Assembly: GCA_017399225.1 (NCBI GenBank)
Contig: JAFQEB010000096.1
Location: 1-63,712, forward strand
Length of the DNA stretch: 63,712 nucleotides
From: Clostridia bacterium
GTDB taxonomy: Bacteria; Bacillota_A; Clostridia; Christensenellales; Aristaeellaceae
Reading direction: 5' to 3'
A model generated the notes under the pieces. That model made no database searches and had not been told where the DNA came from. It saw nothing but the letters and a program-made list of their open reading frames with translations. Of this stretch, positions 1 through 8,102 are shown one piece after another (position 1 is the stretch's first letter; the number at the start of each line of letters is the position of its first letter). Position numbers and translations under genes: made by a program.

Positions 1-73
1 GAAACCCTCTGCAACCCGAGCCGCCCAGCACCGCAGCCGCAAAGCGGACTACTCATAGGGAAAAGAGGGGGGA

Positions 74-141
74 CCGGGGGGAAAGCACCATTTTGCTTTC
101 CCCCCGGCGGCTTTGCGCCGCTTTCGACGCGCGAAAGCGGC
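74..141. repeat. Two adjacent perfect inverted repeats
   Basis: The first has 14-nt arms (74-87 and 94-107, ccggggggaaagca and its complement) around a 6-nt loop. The second has 10-nt arms (117-126 and 132-141, gccgctttcg and its complement) around a 5-nt loop. Both are error-free and lie end to end, which suggests a structured intergenic repeat (REP/MITE-like) rather than chance. No second complete copy was noticed in the window. Confidence 0.6.
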
Positions 142-254
142 CACCTGCGGCAGAATAGGCCTGCCTTGTAGAAAAAGAAAACTCACAAACCCCAATTTGT
201 CAAGCAGCCGCAAACTCCCATCTCCGCCATTTCGGTGTATTGCATTACATAAGC

Positions 255-297
255 AGACGAGCATCCGGCATATTCACCGGATGCTCGTCTCTTTTTG
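255..297 (+). terminator. Intrinsic terminator-like hairpin
   Basis: Perfect 14-bp stem (255-268 with 277-290) with an 8-nt loop, followed on the plus strand by ctttttgctt. The T-run is on the plus side, so it best stops transcription entering from the left. The minus-strand ATPase gene ends next to it and may also use the stem, although T residues are sparse on that side. Confidence 0.6.
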
Positions 298-298
298 C

Positions 299-1399
299 TT
301 ATGCCTTCACCTTGGCGATCTCGCAGTCGATCACATTCTCCGTCTCGCCGTCGAAGAGATACACATTCTCGTAGGGGATGGAGAAGGTCAGGTCTGCGCC
401 CATCTCGGGGGTATCGTGGCTGTCCACCTTCAGGATGGCCTGGGCGTCATCCACGGTGATGTACACATTGGTGTTGTCGCCCAGCATCTCAGTCAGCTCC
501 ACGTTGGCGGGGATGACGTAGGCGCTCTCCGCCTCGCCCAGGGTGATGGACTCGGGCCGGAAGCCAAAGACGATCTCCTTGCCCTCGTAGTCCTTCACGT
601 TGGGCAGCTTGCGGGTCAGATCCAGCTTCACGCCGCCGAACATGATCGCGCCGTCCTGCACAGTGCCGCGCACGAAGTTCATCGGAGGCTCGCCGATGAA
701 GCCCGCCACAAAGACGTTTGCCGGCTTGAAGTACAGGTCGTAGGGGGTGCCCACCTGCTGCACATAGCCGTCCTTCATCACCACGATGCGGTCAGCCAGG
801 GTCATGGCCTCGGTCTGGTCGTGGGTGACGTAGATGGTGGTGGCGCCGGTCTCGCGGTGGATCTGGGCGATCTCATAGCGCATGGTCACGCGCTGCTTGG
901 CGTCCAGGTTGGACAGCGGCTCGTCCATCAGGAACACGCCCACCTTGCGGATGATGGCGCGGCCGATCGCCACACGCTGACGCTGGCCACCGGAGAGCGC
1001 GCGAGGCATACGATCCAGGTACTCCGTCAGGCCCAGGATCTTCGCGGTCTTCATCACGCGCTGCTCGATCACGTCCTCGTCCACGCCCTGCAGGGTGAGG
1101 CCGAAGGCGATGTTATCGTACACGGACATATTGGGGTACAGCGCGTAGCTCTGGAACACCATCGCCACCTCGCGCTCACGGGGGCCCTTCTCATTGGCGC
1201 GCTCGCCGTTGATCAGGAACTCGCCGTTGGAGATGTCCTCAAGACCTGCGATCATGCGCAGCGTCGTGGACTTGCCGCAGCCCGACGGGCCAACGAACAC
1301 CACGAACTCGCCCTTCTCAATCTCCAGATTGAAGTTGTGCACCGCGTGGAATCCGTTGGGGTAGATCTTGTTGATGTTCTTCAGCGTCAAGTGCGCCAT
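299..1399 (-). CDS. ABC transporter ATP-binding subunit, MsmK/UgpC family
   Basis: Energises CUT1-type sugar importers by hydrolysing ATP at the inner face of the membrane. The 366-residue protein has all ABC elements in order: Walker A GPSGCGKST, Q-loop region VFQSYALYPNM, signature LSGGQRQRVAIGRA, Walker B VFLMDEPLSNLDAK and the switch histidine in YVTHDQTEA. A C-terminal MsmK/UgpC-type regulatory segment follows. I place the start at the ATG at 1399 because AAGGAGG lies 8 nt upstream; an upstream in-frame extension has no ribosome site and gives unlikely sequence. It stands alone, divergent from the AraC gene, so it may be a shared ATPase for several importers. A paralogue at 3598-4674 sits inside the neighbouring transporter operon. 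Confidence 0.93.
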   Translation of the reverse strand: MAHLTLKNINKIYPNGFHAVHNFNLEIEKGEFVVFVGPSGCGKSTTLRMIAGLEDISNGEFLINGERANEKGPREREVAMVFQSYALYPNMSVYDNIAFGLTLQGVDEDVIEQRVMKTAKILGLTEYLDRMPRALSGGQRQRVAIGRAIIRKVGVFLMDEPLSNLDAKQRVTMRYEIAQIHRETGATTIYVTHDQTEAMTLADRIVVMKDGYVQQVGTPYDLYFKPANVFVAGFIGEPPMNFVRGTVQDGAIMFGGVKLDLTRKLPNVKDYEGKEIVFGFRPESITLGEAESAYVIPANVELTEMLGDNTNVYITVDDAQAILKVDSHDTPEMGADLTFSIPYENVYLFDGETENVIDCEIAKVKA

Positions 1400-1485
1400 A
1401 CCCATTGCCTCCTTAAGACAATTCATTGCCTGTTCCGGCGTCCGGCCGCCTTCGGCCTCGCTACCGGGATTTTTCCGTTGCCGCA

Positions 1486-1514
1486 TGGACAAACCGGATA
1501 TTATTTGCTATAAT
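1486..1514 (+). promoter_or_regulatory. Sigma-A type promoter of the AraC gene
   Basis: TGGACA at 1486-1491, a 17-nt spacer, then TATAAT at 1509-1514, with a TG extension before the -10. The AraC start codon follows about 30 nt after the -10 and is preceded by AAAGGAG. Geometry and both hexamers are near consensus. Confidence 0.8.
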
Positions 1515-1544
1515 GGTTTATCTCCCCCTGAAAGGAGCCTCGCC

Positions 1545-2348
1545 ATGAATGACATCACCTATGTCGGCAGACATACCACGGTGTACACCGTTTCCCGCCA
1601 TGCCCATGACAGCTGGGAGTACGTCTACTGCACTGCCGGGGGCGGCAGCTTTATCTTTGCGGACAGCGTACTGAGCTACAAGAAGGGCGATGTGGTGGTC
1701 ATCCCCCCCAACACGCCGCATTCCAACGACAGCCAGCAGGGCTTCAACAACATTCACATCAACATGCTCTCGCCCATCCTGACCCTCAAGGAGCCGACGG
1801 TCATTGTGGATGACAGCAACCAGTTCCTGCTCAACGCCTTCAGCGCGGCGTTCTACCACTTCTACACCGACCGTCCGGAGCGCACGGCCCTGCTCTCTGC
1901 CTACGGCAACCTGATCAGCTATTACCTCATCGCCTATCAGACCGGGCATCCCCGCTCCGCCATCGCCGATGAGATCGAGCACAGCATCATCAATCACTAT
2001 TCCGATTGTGATTACAAGCTCGACAGCTATCTGGAGTCGCTGCCCTTCTCCTGCGACTATCTGCGCAAGCTGTTCCAGAAGGAGTTCGGCGTAACGCCCC
2101 ATCAGTACCTGAACAACAAGCGGCTGCAGATCGCCGCCGAAGCGCTGGCGAACGCCGCCAGCAACGGCAACACCGTGGCGGATATCGCCGTGATGTGCGG
2201 CTTCCGCGATCCGCTGTATTTCTCCCGCATGTTCAAGAAGAAGTACGGCGTATCGCCCAGCAACTTCTGCAAATCCAGACGGGATGAAGAGGGGCTCCCC
2301 TTCCCGCCGGATGCCGACGGCGCGCGCCTGCTGCTGGAGGAGGACTGA
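1545..2348 (+). CDS. AraC family transcriptional regulator with N-terminal cupin
   Basis: A 267-residue one-component regulator. The N-terminal half has a cupin-like sensor (segment YKKGDVVVIPPNTPHS near residues 45-60), the usual ligand pocket in sugar-responsive AraC proteins. The C-terminal hundred residues carry two helix-turn-helix motifs, ending with the typical VADIAVMCGFRDPLYFSRMF and KKYGVSPSNF segments. The ATG at 1545 is chosen because AAAGGAG and a good promoter lie immediately upstream. Its 3' end abuts the 3' end of the long importer operon (7 nt apart, convergent) and it is divergent from an MsmK-type ATPase gene, so the likely target is the adjacent importer; this is inferred from position only. 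Confidence 0.9.
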   Translation: MNDITYVGRHTTVYTVSRHAHDSWEYVYCTAGGGSFIFADSVLSYKKGDVVVIPPNTPHSNDSQQGFNNIHINMLSPILTLKEPTVIVDDSNQFLLNAFSAAFYHFYTDRPERTALLSAYGNLISYYLIAYQTGHPRSAIADEIEHSIINHYSDCDYKLDSYLESLPFSCDYLRKLFQKEFGVTPHQYLNNKRLQIAAEALANAASNGNTVADIAVMCGFRDPLYFSRMFKKKYGVSPSNFCKSRRDEEGLPFPPDADGARLLLEED

Positions 2349-2354
2349 CGCACC

Positions 2355-2993
2355 TTACCGGCCGCGGGCCTGACGCTTGGCGTCCTTCACGATGTCGCTG
2401 AAGACCTGCTTCATCTTCAGGAAGAGCGAATCCCACGCGACGGTGAAGACGCCGAAGAGGATCGGCTCCACGCCCAGGGGAAGCGTATCCTTGACCGCAA
2501 AGAGCATGATGATCAGCCGGTTGATGACCTGATAGGTCAGCACCACGCAGGCCATCAGCAAAAAGGCGTAGAGGACGTTCAGCGGCAGGGTGACGAAGCC
2601 CTTCTGCGGGAACATCATGAAGCGGTTGTTGCTGCCGGGCGTCTTCTCCATGAAGTGAAGGAGATTCTTCACCAGGATATCGTTGACAAAGCCCATGGCG
2701 ATGCCGGTGACGACGATCTGATCCAGCATGTTGGGCAGATAGACGCCCAGCCCCCACATGAAGAAGAAGCACACCGCACCGTTGAACCACAGCTTGATCA
2801 GCGTGATCTTCAGCCAGTGGGACAGCTTGATCTTCGATCCGGACTGGTACTTGCGGAGCTCCTCCTCCGGAATGACCGGGGAATTGCTCTCATCCGCAGT
2901 GACCAGATCCTCCACAGCTTTTGTATTCAGCTTGTAGTACTCGGCCGCAGCCTTCTTTTCAACAGGGGGCTGCGCCGTTTTTTTCTTTGCCAT
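2355..2993 (-). CDS. Small polytopic membrane protein, last gene of the importer operon
   Basis: Not recognised. The 212-residue protein has a lysine-rich soluble N-terminus of about 60 residues and then about four hydrophobic helices, including FNGAVCFFFMWGLGVYL and VLYAFLLMACVVLTYQV. No lipobox or catalytic motif is visible. It follows another small membrane protein by 58 nt and lies downstream of an ABC ATPase in one co-directional run, so it probably belongs to the same transcript. The upstream ribosome site is weak (GGTG), unlike its neighbours. It could be an accessory or envelope protein; function is unknown. Confidence 0.7.
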   Translation of the reverse strand: MAKKKTAQPPVEKKAAAEYYKLNTKAVEDLVTADESNSPVIPEEELRKYQSGSKIKLSHWLKITLIKLWFNGAVCFFFMWGLGVYLPNMLDQIVVTGIAMGFVNDILVKNLLHFMEKTPGSNNRFMMFPQKGFVTLPLNVLYAFLLMACVVLTYQVINRLIIMLFAVKDTLPLGVEPILFGVFTVAWDSLFLKMKQVFSDIVKDAKRQARGR

Positions 2994-3051
2994 TTACCGT
3001 TTCACCAGACACAGGGAGCCGGAAGCTGCCCAGGCAGCCTCCGCATCCCGA

Positions 3052-3594
3052 TCATTCGTTGGAGCCGTCCAGCTCGATCGCGCCCATGTTCTCATTCGCC
3101 TCGACCTCAACGGAGGTGTTGATGCGGCGGATGAGCTTGGCGTACACCGGCAGCAGCGCCAGCAGCGCCAGACCAACCAGCAGGATACCCACATGTACCT
3201 TCAGCATCACGCTGACGTCGGCGATGTAGCTGTTCGTGCCCGTCATGCTGATGGGGTTGTTGACGCGGGTCACCGCCTGGGTGATGCAGTTCAGGTAGTA
3301 GAAGTCGCAGAAGATCAGGATGCCCAGCATCGCGACCGTCAGGATCAGCATCATGACGTTGACCTTCTTGCGGTGGGGGAAGGTATTGAGGAAGCACACC
3401 AGGGACAGGGTGGACAGCAGCATCGTCACGAAGCCGCTCAGGCCCATGCCGGGGCCCTGGATCTTCGCCGTGGTGTCAGAAACGTTGGTCAGGTTGAGGG
3501 AATAGTACACAAAGGCCAGCGCCAGCACCACCAGCGCGATGGTCTGGGGCTTGCGCTTGAGCGCCACGATGCGCTTGCGGAAAAACTCCTTCAT
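3052..3594 (-). CDS. Small four-helix membrane protein downstream of ABC ATPase
   Basis: Not recognised. The 180-residue protein has about four transmembrane segments (near residues 18-35, 50-68, 80-100 and 135-155), a basic N-terminus (KEFFRKRIVALKRK) and an acidic C-terminal tail. The start is 3 nt after the stop of the ATPase gene, with GGAGGG inside the end of that gene, so translation is probably coupled. The tight packing suggests a partner of the ATPase, but no known permease motif (EAA loop) is present, so it is not an ordinary ABC permease. Confidence 0.75.
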   Translation of the reverse strand: MKEFFRKRIVALKRKPQTIALVVLALAFVYYSLNLTNVSDTTAKIQGPGMGLSGFVTMLLSTLSLVCFLNTFPHRKKVNVMMLILTVAMLGILIFCDFYYLNCITQAVTRVNNPISMTGTNSYIADVSVMLKVHVGILLVGLALLALLPVYAKLIRRINTSVEVEANENMGAIELDGSNE

Positions 3595-3597
3595 GCC

Positions 3598-4674
3598 TTA
3601 GCCCTCCTTCCTGATGGCGTTGGTGGTCGTCTTGTCGAAGAAGTGCTTCTTCTTGAAGTCGACCTTCATCACGTCGCCGGCGCGATAATCCGTCCAGCCG
3701 CGGAGCTTGGCGGAGATGCGCAGGCTGTTGTTCTCGCCCATGTGGCCGTGCACCAGGGTATTCATGCCCAGGTTTTCATTGGAGAAGACCTTCACCGGGA
3801 TGGCGCTGCCCTCCGCGATGTCCTCGGGGCGCACGCCCAGGGTGATCTCCTGCATATTGTAATCGCTCAGGCGGTACTTCTCCTCGTCGGTCAGCTCCAC
3901 CTCGAAACCCTTGCCCTTGAGCTTGCCGTCCTCGAAGCTCACATCGAAGAAGTTCATCGGCGGCAGGCCGATAAAGCCGGCCACGAACAGGTTCGCGGGG
4001 GTATCGTACAGCTCCAGGGGCGTGCCGATCTGCTGCACATGGCCCATGGACATGCACACGATGCGGTCCGCCAGCGTCAGCGCCTCGGTCTGGTCGTGGG
4101 TGACGTAGAGCATGGTGGCCTGCAGGCGCTTGTGCAGCAGCAGGATCTCGCGGCGGGTCGCGCCGCGCAGCTTGGCGTCCAGGTTGGACAGCGGCTCGTC
4201 AAACAGGAAGACCTTGGGGTTACGCACGATGGAGCGGCCCATGGCCACACGCTGACGCTGACCGCCGGAAAGCTGGGCAGGCTTCTTGTTCAGCTGGCTC
4301 GTCAGGCCCAGGATCTCCGCCGCTGCCAGCACCTTCTTGTGGATGACGTTGGGGTTCTCCTTGCGCAGGGTCATGGAAAACGCCATGTTCTCATACACGG
4401 TCATGTGGCCGTAGAGGGCGTAGTTCTGGAAAACCATGGCCATGTCGCGGTCCTTGGCAGGGGTCTGGGTGATGTCGCGGCCATCCAGCAGCAGCTTGCC
4501 GGCAGAGATATCCTCCAGGCCCGCGACCATGCGCAGCGTGGTGGACTTGCCGCAGCCGGAGGGGCCCACCAGCACGATCAGCTCGCCGTCCTTGACGTCC
4601 ATGTTGAAGTCAAACACGGCCTGCACATTGTTATCATAGATTTTGTCAATATGCTGTAAGCTCAGTTCAGCCAT
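3598..4674 (-). CDS. ABC transporter ATP-binding subunit, MsmK/UgpC family
   Basis: A 358-residue sugar-importer ATPase with Walker A GPSGCGKST, signature LSGGQRQRVAMGRS, Walker B VFLFDEPLSNLDAK, switch histidine in YVTHDQTEA and a C-terminal TOBE-type regulatory part. It lies between two pairs of small membrane proteins in the operon that also holds two permeases and a solute-binding protein. In many Clostridia LplABC-type importers lack a local ATPase and borrow a shared MsmK; here one is built into the operon. Whether it powers the permeases or works with the small membrane proteins cannot be told from sequence. Confidence 0.93.
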   Translation of the reverse strand: MAELSLQHIDKIYDNNVQAVFDFNMDVKDGELIVLVGPSGCGKSTTLRMVAGLEDISAGKLLLDGRDITQTPAKDRDMAMVFQNYALYGHMTVYENMAFSMTLRKENPNVIHKKVLAAAEILGLTSQLNKKPAQLSGGQRQRVAMGRSIVRNPKVFLFDEPLSNLDAKLRGATRREILLLHKRLQATMLYVTHDQTEALTLADRIVCMSMGHVQQIGTPLELYDTPANLFVAGFIGLPPMNFFDVSFEDGKLKGKGFEVELTDEEKYRLSDYNMQEITLGVRPEDIAEGSAIPVKVFSNENLGMNTLVHGHMGENNSLRISAKLRGWTDYRAGDVMKVDFKKKHFFDKTTTNAIRKEG

Positions 4675-4686
4675 TGTGACTCCTCC

Positions 4687-5172
4687 TTACGCCGCGTCCG
4701 CGTCAAGGGACGCGATGTGCTTTTGCAGGCGGCGGCTCTTGATCAGGTTGATGACTGCGCTGGCGATGCAGCACACGCAGGAAAGCACCAGGCAGATCAC
4801 CACATAGGTGAACTGTGCCTGTCCCATCACGGGGAGAACTTCCTTCTTGATCTTGACGGTGGCCTGGAAGGCCTGCAGGGGCAGGATGAAGATGCGCCCC
4901 ACCTGGATCACGCCCAGGACCATCAGCAGCCAGGAATAGCCGGTCTTATAATTCTTCACGCCCTCGGATGAAAGGAACGCCATGAGCATGAAGAGCAGAT
5001 TATACACAACGGAAGCGCCGATGAGGATGGTGTAGTAATGCGAGCCGACGTCGGACTGATAGATGCTGACGAAATACAGCACGTCAAAGACGATCGCCAG
5101 CAGCGCAAGCCGGGAGGAAGCGGTGTTCTTGGTGTAACGCATCCGATCCGTTTTGATGATACGATCTTCCAT
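4687..5172 (-). CDS. Small four-helix membrane protein upstream of ABC ATPase
   Basis: Not recognised. The 161-residue protein has about four hydrophobic helices (for example LALLAIVFDVLYFVSIY and YNLLFMLMAFLSS). Its start codon overlaps the stop of the preceding membrane-protein gene by one base (TGATG), a classical coupling arrangement. The gap to the downstream ATPase gene is 12 nt. Position and size parallel the pair downstream of the ATPase. No function can be assigned. Confidence 0.75.
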   Translation of the reverse strand: MEDRIIKTDRMRYTKNTASSRLALLAIVFDVLYFVSIYQSDVGSHYYTILIGASVVYNLLFMLMAFLSSEGVKNYKTGYSWLLMVLGVIQVGRIFILPLQAFQATVKIKKEVLPVMGQAQFTYVVICLVLSCVCCIASAVINLIKSRRLQKHIASLDADAA

Positions 5173-5795
5173 CAGGACACCGCCTTTCCTTCTTCGATCA
5201 GCTGCTTTTCAGCCTTCATCAGCTGACGCTTCCAGATTACATTCAGAATCAGGAGCACCGTGACCACCAGGGTCAGTGCGAAAACAAAGTAGTGGACATC
5301 AAACCAGAAGGTCGGCACCTCGGCGGGGATCTTCAGCTTGTTCAGCGCCCACGTCAGCACCTCAAAGTCGATGGTCATGAACTGCGCCTTGAAGGCAGTG
5401 ATCTGACCATGGGCCCAGACAGCTGCGCCGATATTGGCCACAGCATTCAGGCCGACGGCAACATAATTGCCGATGTAATACTTCCTGCGGGAAGCCGTGT
5501 TGGTGATGAACAGCAGCGCCGACAGCAGGATCAGCACGATGCTGACCACCAGCAGCTGGTTGTTGAAGGGCTGCATGTCGTAATAGAGGTCAAAGCCCGT
5601 CTCCGGGTAAGGCTCGCCCTTGGGCCAGCCCTTGTGGACCATCTTCTGCGCCATGGTTTCGATGGTCTTCGCGGGATACAGACTGTCATACAGATCTGTC
5701 ATCAGGCCAAGCGCGTACACAAAGACAAGCGCGCTTGCAATTATCGACAAAAGACAGATGACCTTCTGCGCAGTCATTTGCTTCTTATACATCAT
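5172..5795 (-). CDS. Small membrane protein following the solute-binding protein gene
   Basis: Not recognised. About 207 residues with four predicted transmembrane helices, one near the N-terminus (VICLLSIIASALVFVYALGL) followed by a roughly 55-residue outside loop. Two adjacent ATG codons (5795 and 5792) follow GGGGGAAG; either could start, and I use the first. A further upstream ATG at 5828 would add a hairpin-encoded extension and is less likely. A GC-rich hairpin separates it from the solute-binding protein gene. It begins the membrane-protein/ATPase block of the operon. Confidence 0.7.
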   Translation of the reverse strand: MMYKKQMTAQKVICLLSIIASALVFVYALGLMTDLYDSLYPAKTIETMAQKMVHKGWPKGEPYPETGFDLYYDMQPFNNQLLVVSIVLILLSALLFITNTASRRKYYIGNYVAVGLNAVANIGAAVWAHGQITAFKAQFMTIDFEVLTWALNKLKIPAEVPTFWFDVHYFVFALTLVVTVLLILNVIWKRQLMKAEKQLIEEGKAVS

Positions 5796-5820
5796 GACTT
5801 CCCCCGTTTTTTCAACTCCC

Positions 5821-5848
5821 CCGCCCACCCCCTTGCGGGGGCGGGCGG
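5821..5848 (-). terminator. GC-rich intercistronic hairpin after the solute-binding protein gene
   Basis: Arms 5821-5832 and 5837-5848 pair over 12 bp with one mismatch and a 4-nt loop. No T-run follows on the minus strand, so it is more likely an mRNA 3'-end stabiliser or partial attenuator than a full terminator. Such a structure after the binding-protein gene would give it more transcript than the downstream genes. Confidence 0.5.
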
Positions 5849-5890
5849 GTTCATGGTTACTGATTGTGTTTGTTTACCAGTTGAAAGGGA

Positions 5891-7972
5891 TTACTGGATG
5901 GCGCTGTAGTACTCCTGCAGGCGCATCCAGGCCATCTCGGCGTACATCAGGTACAGCTCGCCGTTCCAGTCGGTGGAAACGGTCTTCACGCACTCCTCAA
6001 CGGAGGTCAGGCCTTCCGCCTCGAAGCCCTTGGCGATGATGTCGACCAGGATGTTGGCCTGGCCCTTGCCGGTGCCGAAGGTGTCGTTCTTCAGGTTGGC
6101 GTAGCTGTTGATTTCCTTGGACTCCTCAGTGGTGTAGGGCAGCACGGTGGGCACGGAGGTGTACCAGGGATTCTCGGTCAGAGCCAGCTCGGGGTGCTTG
6201 ATGGTGCCCAGGCCGATAGCGTTGGAGATGTAGCCAGCGCCTTCCTTGCCGACCTCGTGGGTGCACTGATACTCGAACGCCTGGCTCTTGGCGAAGGACA
6301 GGGTGGAGCCCAGGTACTGACGGGCGTAGTTGGTGTAGTTGCCGGCAGCCTTCTCGTACAGCTCAGCGAAGGTGGCGTCCGCGATCACGGGCATGGCCTT
6401 GCCATTGAACATGAAGGTCTCGTAGGAGCCGTCTTCCTTGGTCTTGATGAAGGCGTCGGGGCCGTAGGACATCAGGATCTGGCCTTCCTCGGAGAAAGCG
6501 TAGTCGATCAGGGTCAGGGCAGCGTTCAGCTTGTCGGTGTTGCCCTCAACGCCAGCCTTGGAGATGGCCCAGGCGTCGGTCTTGACAGAGCGCCAGGACT
6601 CGGTGAAGCGCATGAACACGCCGTCCTCGTTGGTGCCGTCGAACCACTTGGCCACGGGAACCATCACGGCCATGTACTTCTCGCCTTCCTGCAGCTTGGT
6701 AGCGTTCAGGATGGTCTGGGTCTGGTTGTAGTCGTAGTGCATGAAGCCCAGGTCGTTCTCCAGCATGGTGGAGGAGGACTCCTTGGACATGTCAACGAAG
6801 GACTTGGAGATCAGGCCTTCCTGGGTCAGAGCGTTCATGCGCTCCAGGGCCTCGTAGGTGGCAGCTTCCTGACGGGCGTCATGCAGCATACCGTCAGCGC
6901 CGACGTACAGGTAGTCCAGACGGGACTCCAGGCCGCGGACGCCGAACAGGGTGCCGGCAAAGCGGAACATGTCAACGCGGCGCTGGTTGTTGTCATCCTC
7001 ACGGGAGAACAGGCCCTGCACAGACTCGGTGCCATTCAGGGTCTGGGGGTTGGCGACGACGCAGCGGAGCAGGGCGACCAGCTCGTCAGCGTCCCAGGCA
7101 GCGTTCTGGCCCACGAACAGGTTGGAACGGGTGGTGCCGTAGTAGCCGTTGTAAGCGGTGTCGATGTAGGTACGCAGCATGTTGACAGCCTCAACACCGG
7201 TCATGGCGCCCTTGGCGTTCATGTTGGCGATGATGTTGCCGGCAGCGTCGTAGTTCTTGGTCACCTTCTCGGTGGCGGTGCCGTCCAGGGTCACAACGTC
7301 GATCTCGACGGTGCCGGTGGTGGGCATGTAGGCCTCGTAGACGGGAGCAGCGGTCATGTTGGAGGCCTCAGCGGTGAACTCGCCTTCGCCGTCCAGCAGC
7401 TTCGCGACCCAGTCAACGCGCATCAGAGGCATACGCTCGATGTCGTTCACGCCGTCAAAGTAGGGGGAGAAGTAGATGGCGCCGGTATCGGTGTTACCGG
7501 TGATGGACAGACGAACGATGGGGTTCGCCTCCAGGTAGGCCTTGAAGTTGGGCATCACGTCCAGGTAGTCAGCCAGGTTGATCAGCAGGCCAGCCTCGCC
7601 GTGCTCGGACAGGGCGGTGGAGTTGCCGCTCACCAGATCGACCTCGTTCAGACGATCCTTCCAGTACTGGAATTCCTTGGTGGCGGAGTTGCCCTGGTAG
7701 TGGTCTTCGAACTTGACGTTCAGCAGTTCTTCGACAGCAACCCAGGTGGGCTTCAGGTCGCCAGCGTTGTAGGTCTTGCCGTCAGCCAGGGTGATGCCGG
7801 AGCCGGCAACGTCCGCGCTGAAGAACAGGCCAGTCTTGGCGCTGTTGTAGCCGGTGGCCATGCGCAGCACGGTGCCTTCGGCGTAGGGCAGGGCGTTCTC
7901 AGCAGACGCGGTGAAGACGAAGGTGGTCATCAGCAGCGCGCAAGCCAGAACCAGAGAAAGAATGCGCTTCAT
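5891..7972 (-). CDS. Extracellular solute-binding protein, LplA-like (large family 1)
   Basis: A 693-residue substrate receptor for the adjacent importer. A signal peptide (KRILSLVLACALLMTTFVF, cleavage after TASA near residue 24) precedes a long periplasmic-binding-protein fold, with typical segments such as MRVDWVAKLLDGEG and FSEEGQILMSYGPD. The only N-terminal cysteine, residue 11, is too early for a normal lipobox, so the protein appears secreted without a lipid anchor, which is unusual for a Gram-positive binding protein. The ribosome site AAGGAGG is strong. The gene follows two LplB/LplC-type permease genes and is separated from them by a very stable hairpin. Family members usually bind oligosaccharides; the ligand is unknown. 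Confidence 0.9.
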   Translation of the reverse strand: MKRILSLVLACALLMTTFVFTASAENALPYAEGTVLRMATGYNSAKTGLFFSADVAGSGITLADGKTYNAGDLKPTWVAVEELLNVKFEDHYQGNSATKEFQYWKDRLNEVDLVSGNSTALSEHGEAGLLINLADYLDVMPNFKAYLEANPIVRLSITGNTDTGAIYFSPYFDGVNDIERMPLMRVDWVAKLLDGEGEFTAEASNMTAAPVYEAYMPTTGTVEIDVVTLDGTATEKVTKNYDAAGNIIANMNAKGAMTGVEAVNMLRTYIDTAYNGYYGTTRSNLFVGQNAAWDADELVALLRCVVANPQTLNGTESVQGLFSREDDNNQRRVDMFRFAGTLFGVRGLESRLDYLYVGADGMLHDARQEAATYEALERMNALTQEGLISKSFVDMSKESSSTMLENDLGFMHYDYNQTQTILNATKLQEGEKYMAVMVPVAKWFDGTNEDGVFMRFTESWRSVKTDAWAISKAGVEGNTDKLNAALTLIDYAFSEEGQILMSYGPDAFIKTKEDGSYETFMFNGKAMPVIADATFAELYEKAAGNYTNYARQYLGSTLSFAKSQAFEYQCTHEVGKEGAGYISNAIGLGTIKHPELALTENPWYTSVPTVLPYTTEESKEINSYANLKNDTFGTGKGQANILVDIIAKGFEAEGLTSVEECVKTVSTDWNGELYLMYAEMAWMRLQEYYSAIQ

Positions 7973-8003
7973 TTTGGGGTTCCTCCTTTTCTTTATCGAT
8001 CAT

Positions 8004-8092
8004 CGCTGCTATACAGCAGCGCTGATTACAGGGTCTTCGACCCATTTCCGGGTCGGATACATCCTCGCGAAAATGCCGAAGCATTTTCGCGA
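8004..8092 (-). other. Two hairpins between permease and binding-protein genes, one with a UUCG loop
   Basis: Arms 8004-8010 and 8015-8021 form one stem. Arms 8065-8076 and 8081-8092 form a perfect 12-bp stem whose loop reads TTCG on the transcribed minus strand, that is an extra-stable UUCG tetraloop. There is no T-run. I infer a 5' stabiliser that raises the level of the binding-protein mRNA segment relative to the permeases. Confidence 0.65.
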
Positions 8093-8102
8093 AGCGTCAG
8101 CT

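Larger units (their letters stand above)
1..298. other. Left-edge intergenic region without a convincing gene
   Basis: No reading frame here has a plausible start, ribosome site and protein-like composition. The region holds two stacked hairpins near 74-141, an AT-richer stretch, and a terminator-like hairpin just before the end of the minus-strand ATPase gene. It may be the tail of an intergenic repeat whose other part lies outside the window. Confidence 0.6.

Noticed and set aside
113..1513. Long plus-strand frame opposite the first ATPase gene
   Set aside because: It is a shadow of the ATPase coding strand: His/Leu/Val-rich composition, no ribosome site, and the minus frame has all ABC motifs. 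Many similar long antisense frames elsewhere were dropped for the same reason.
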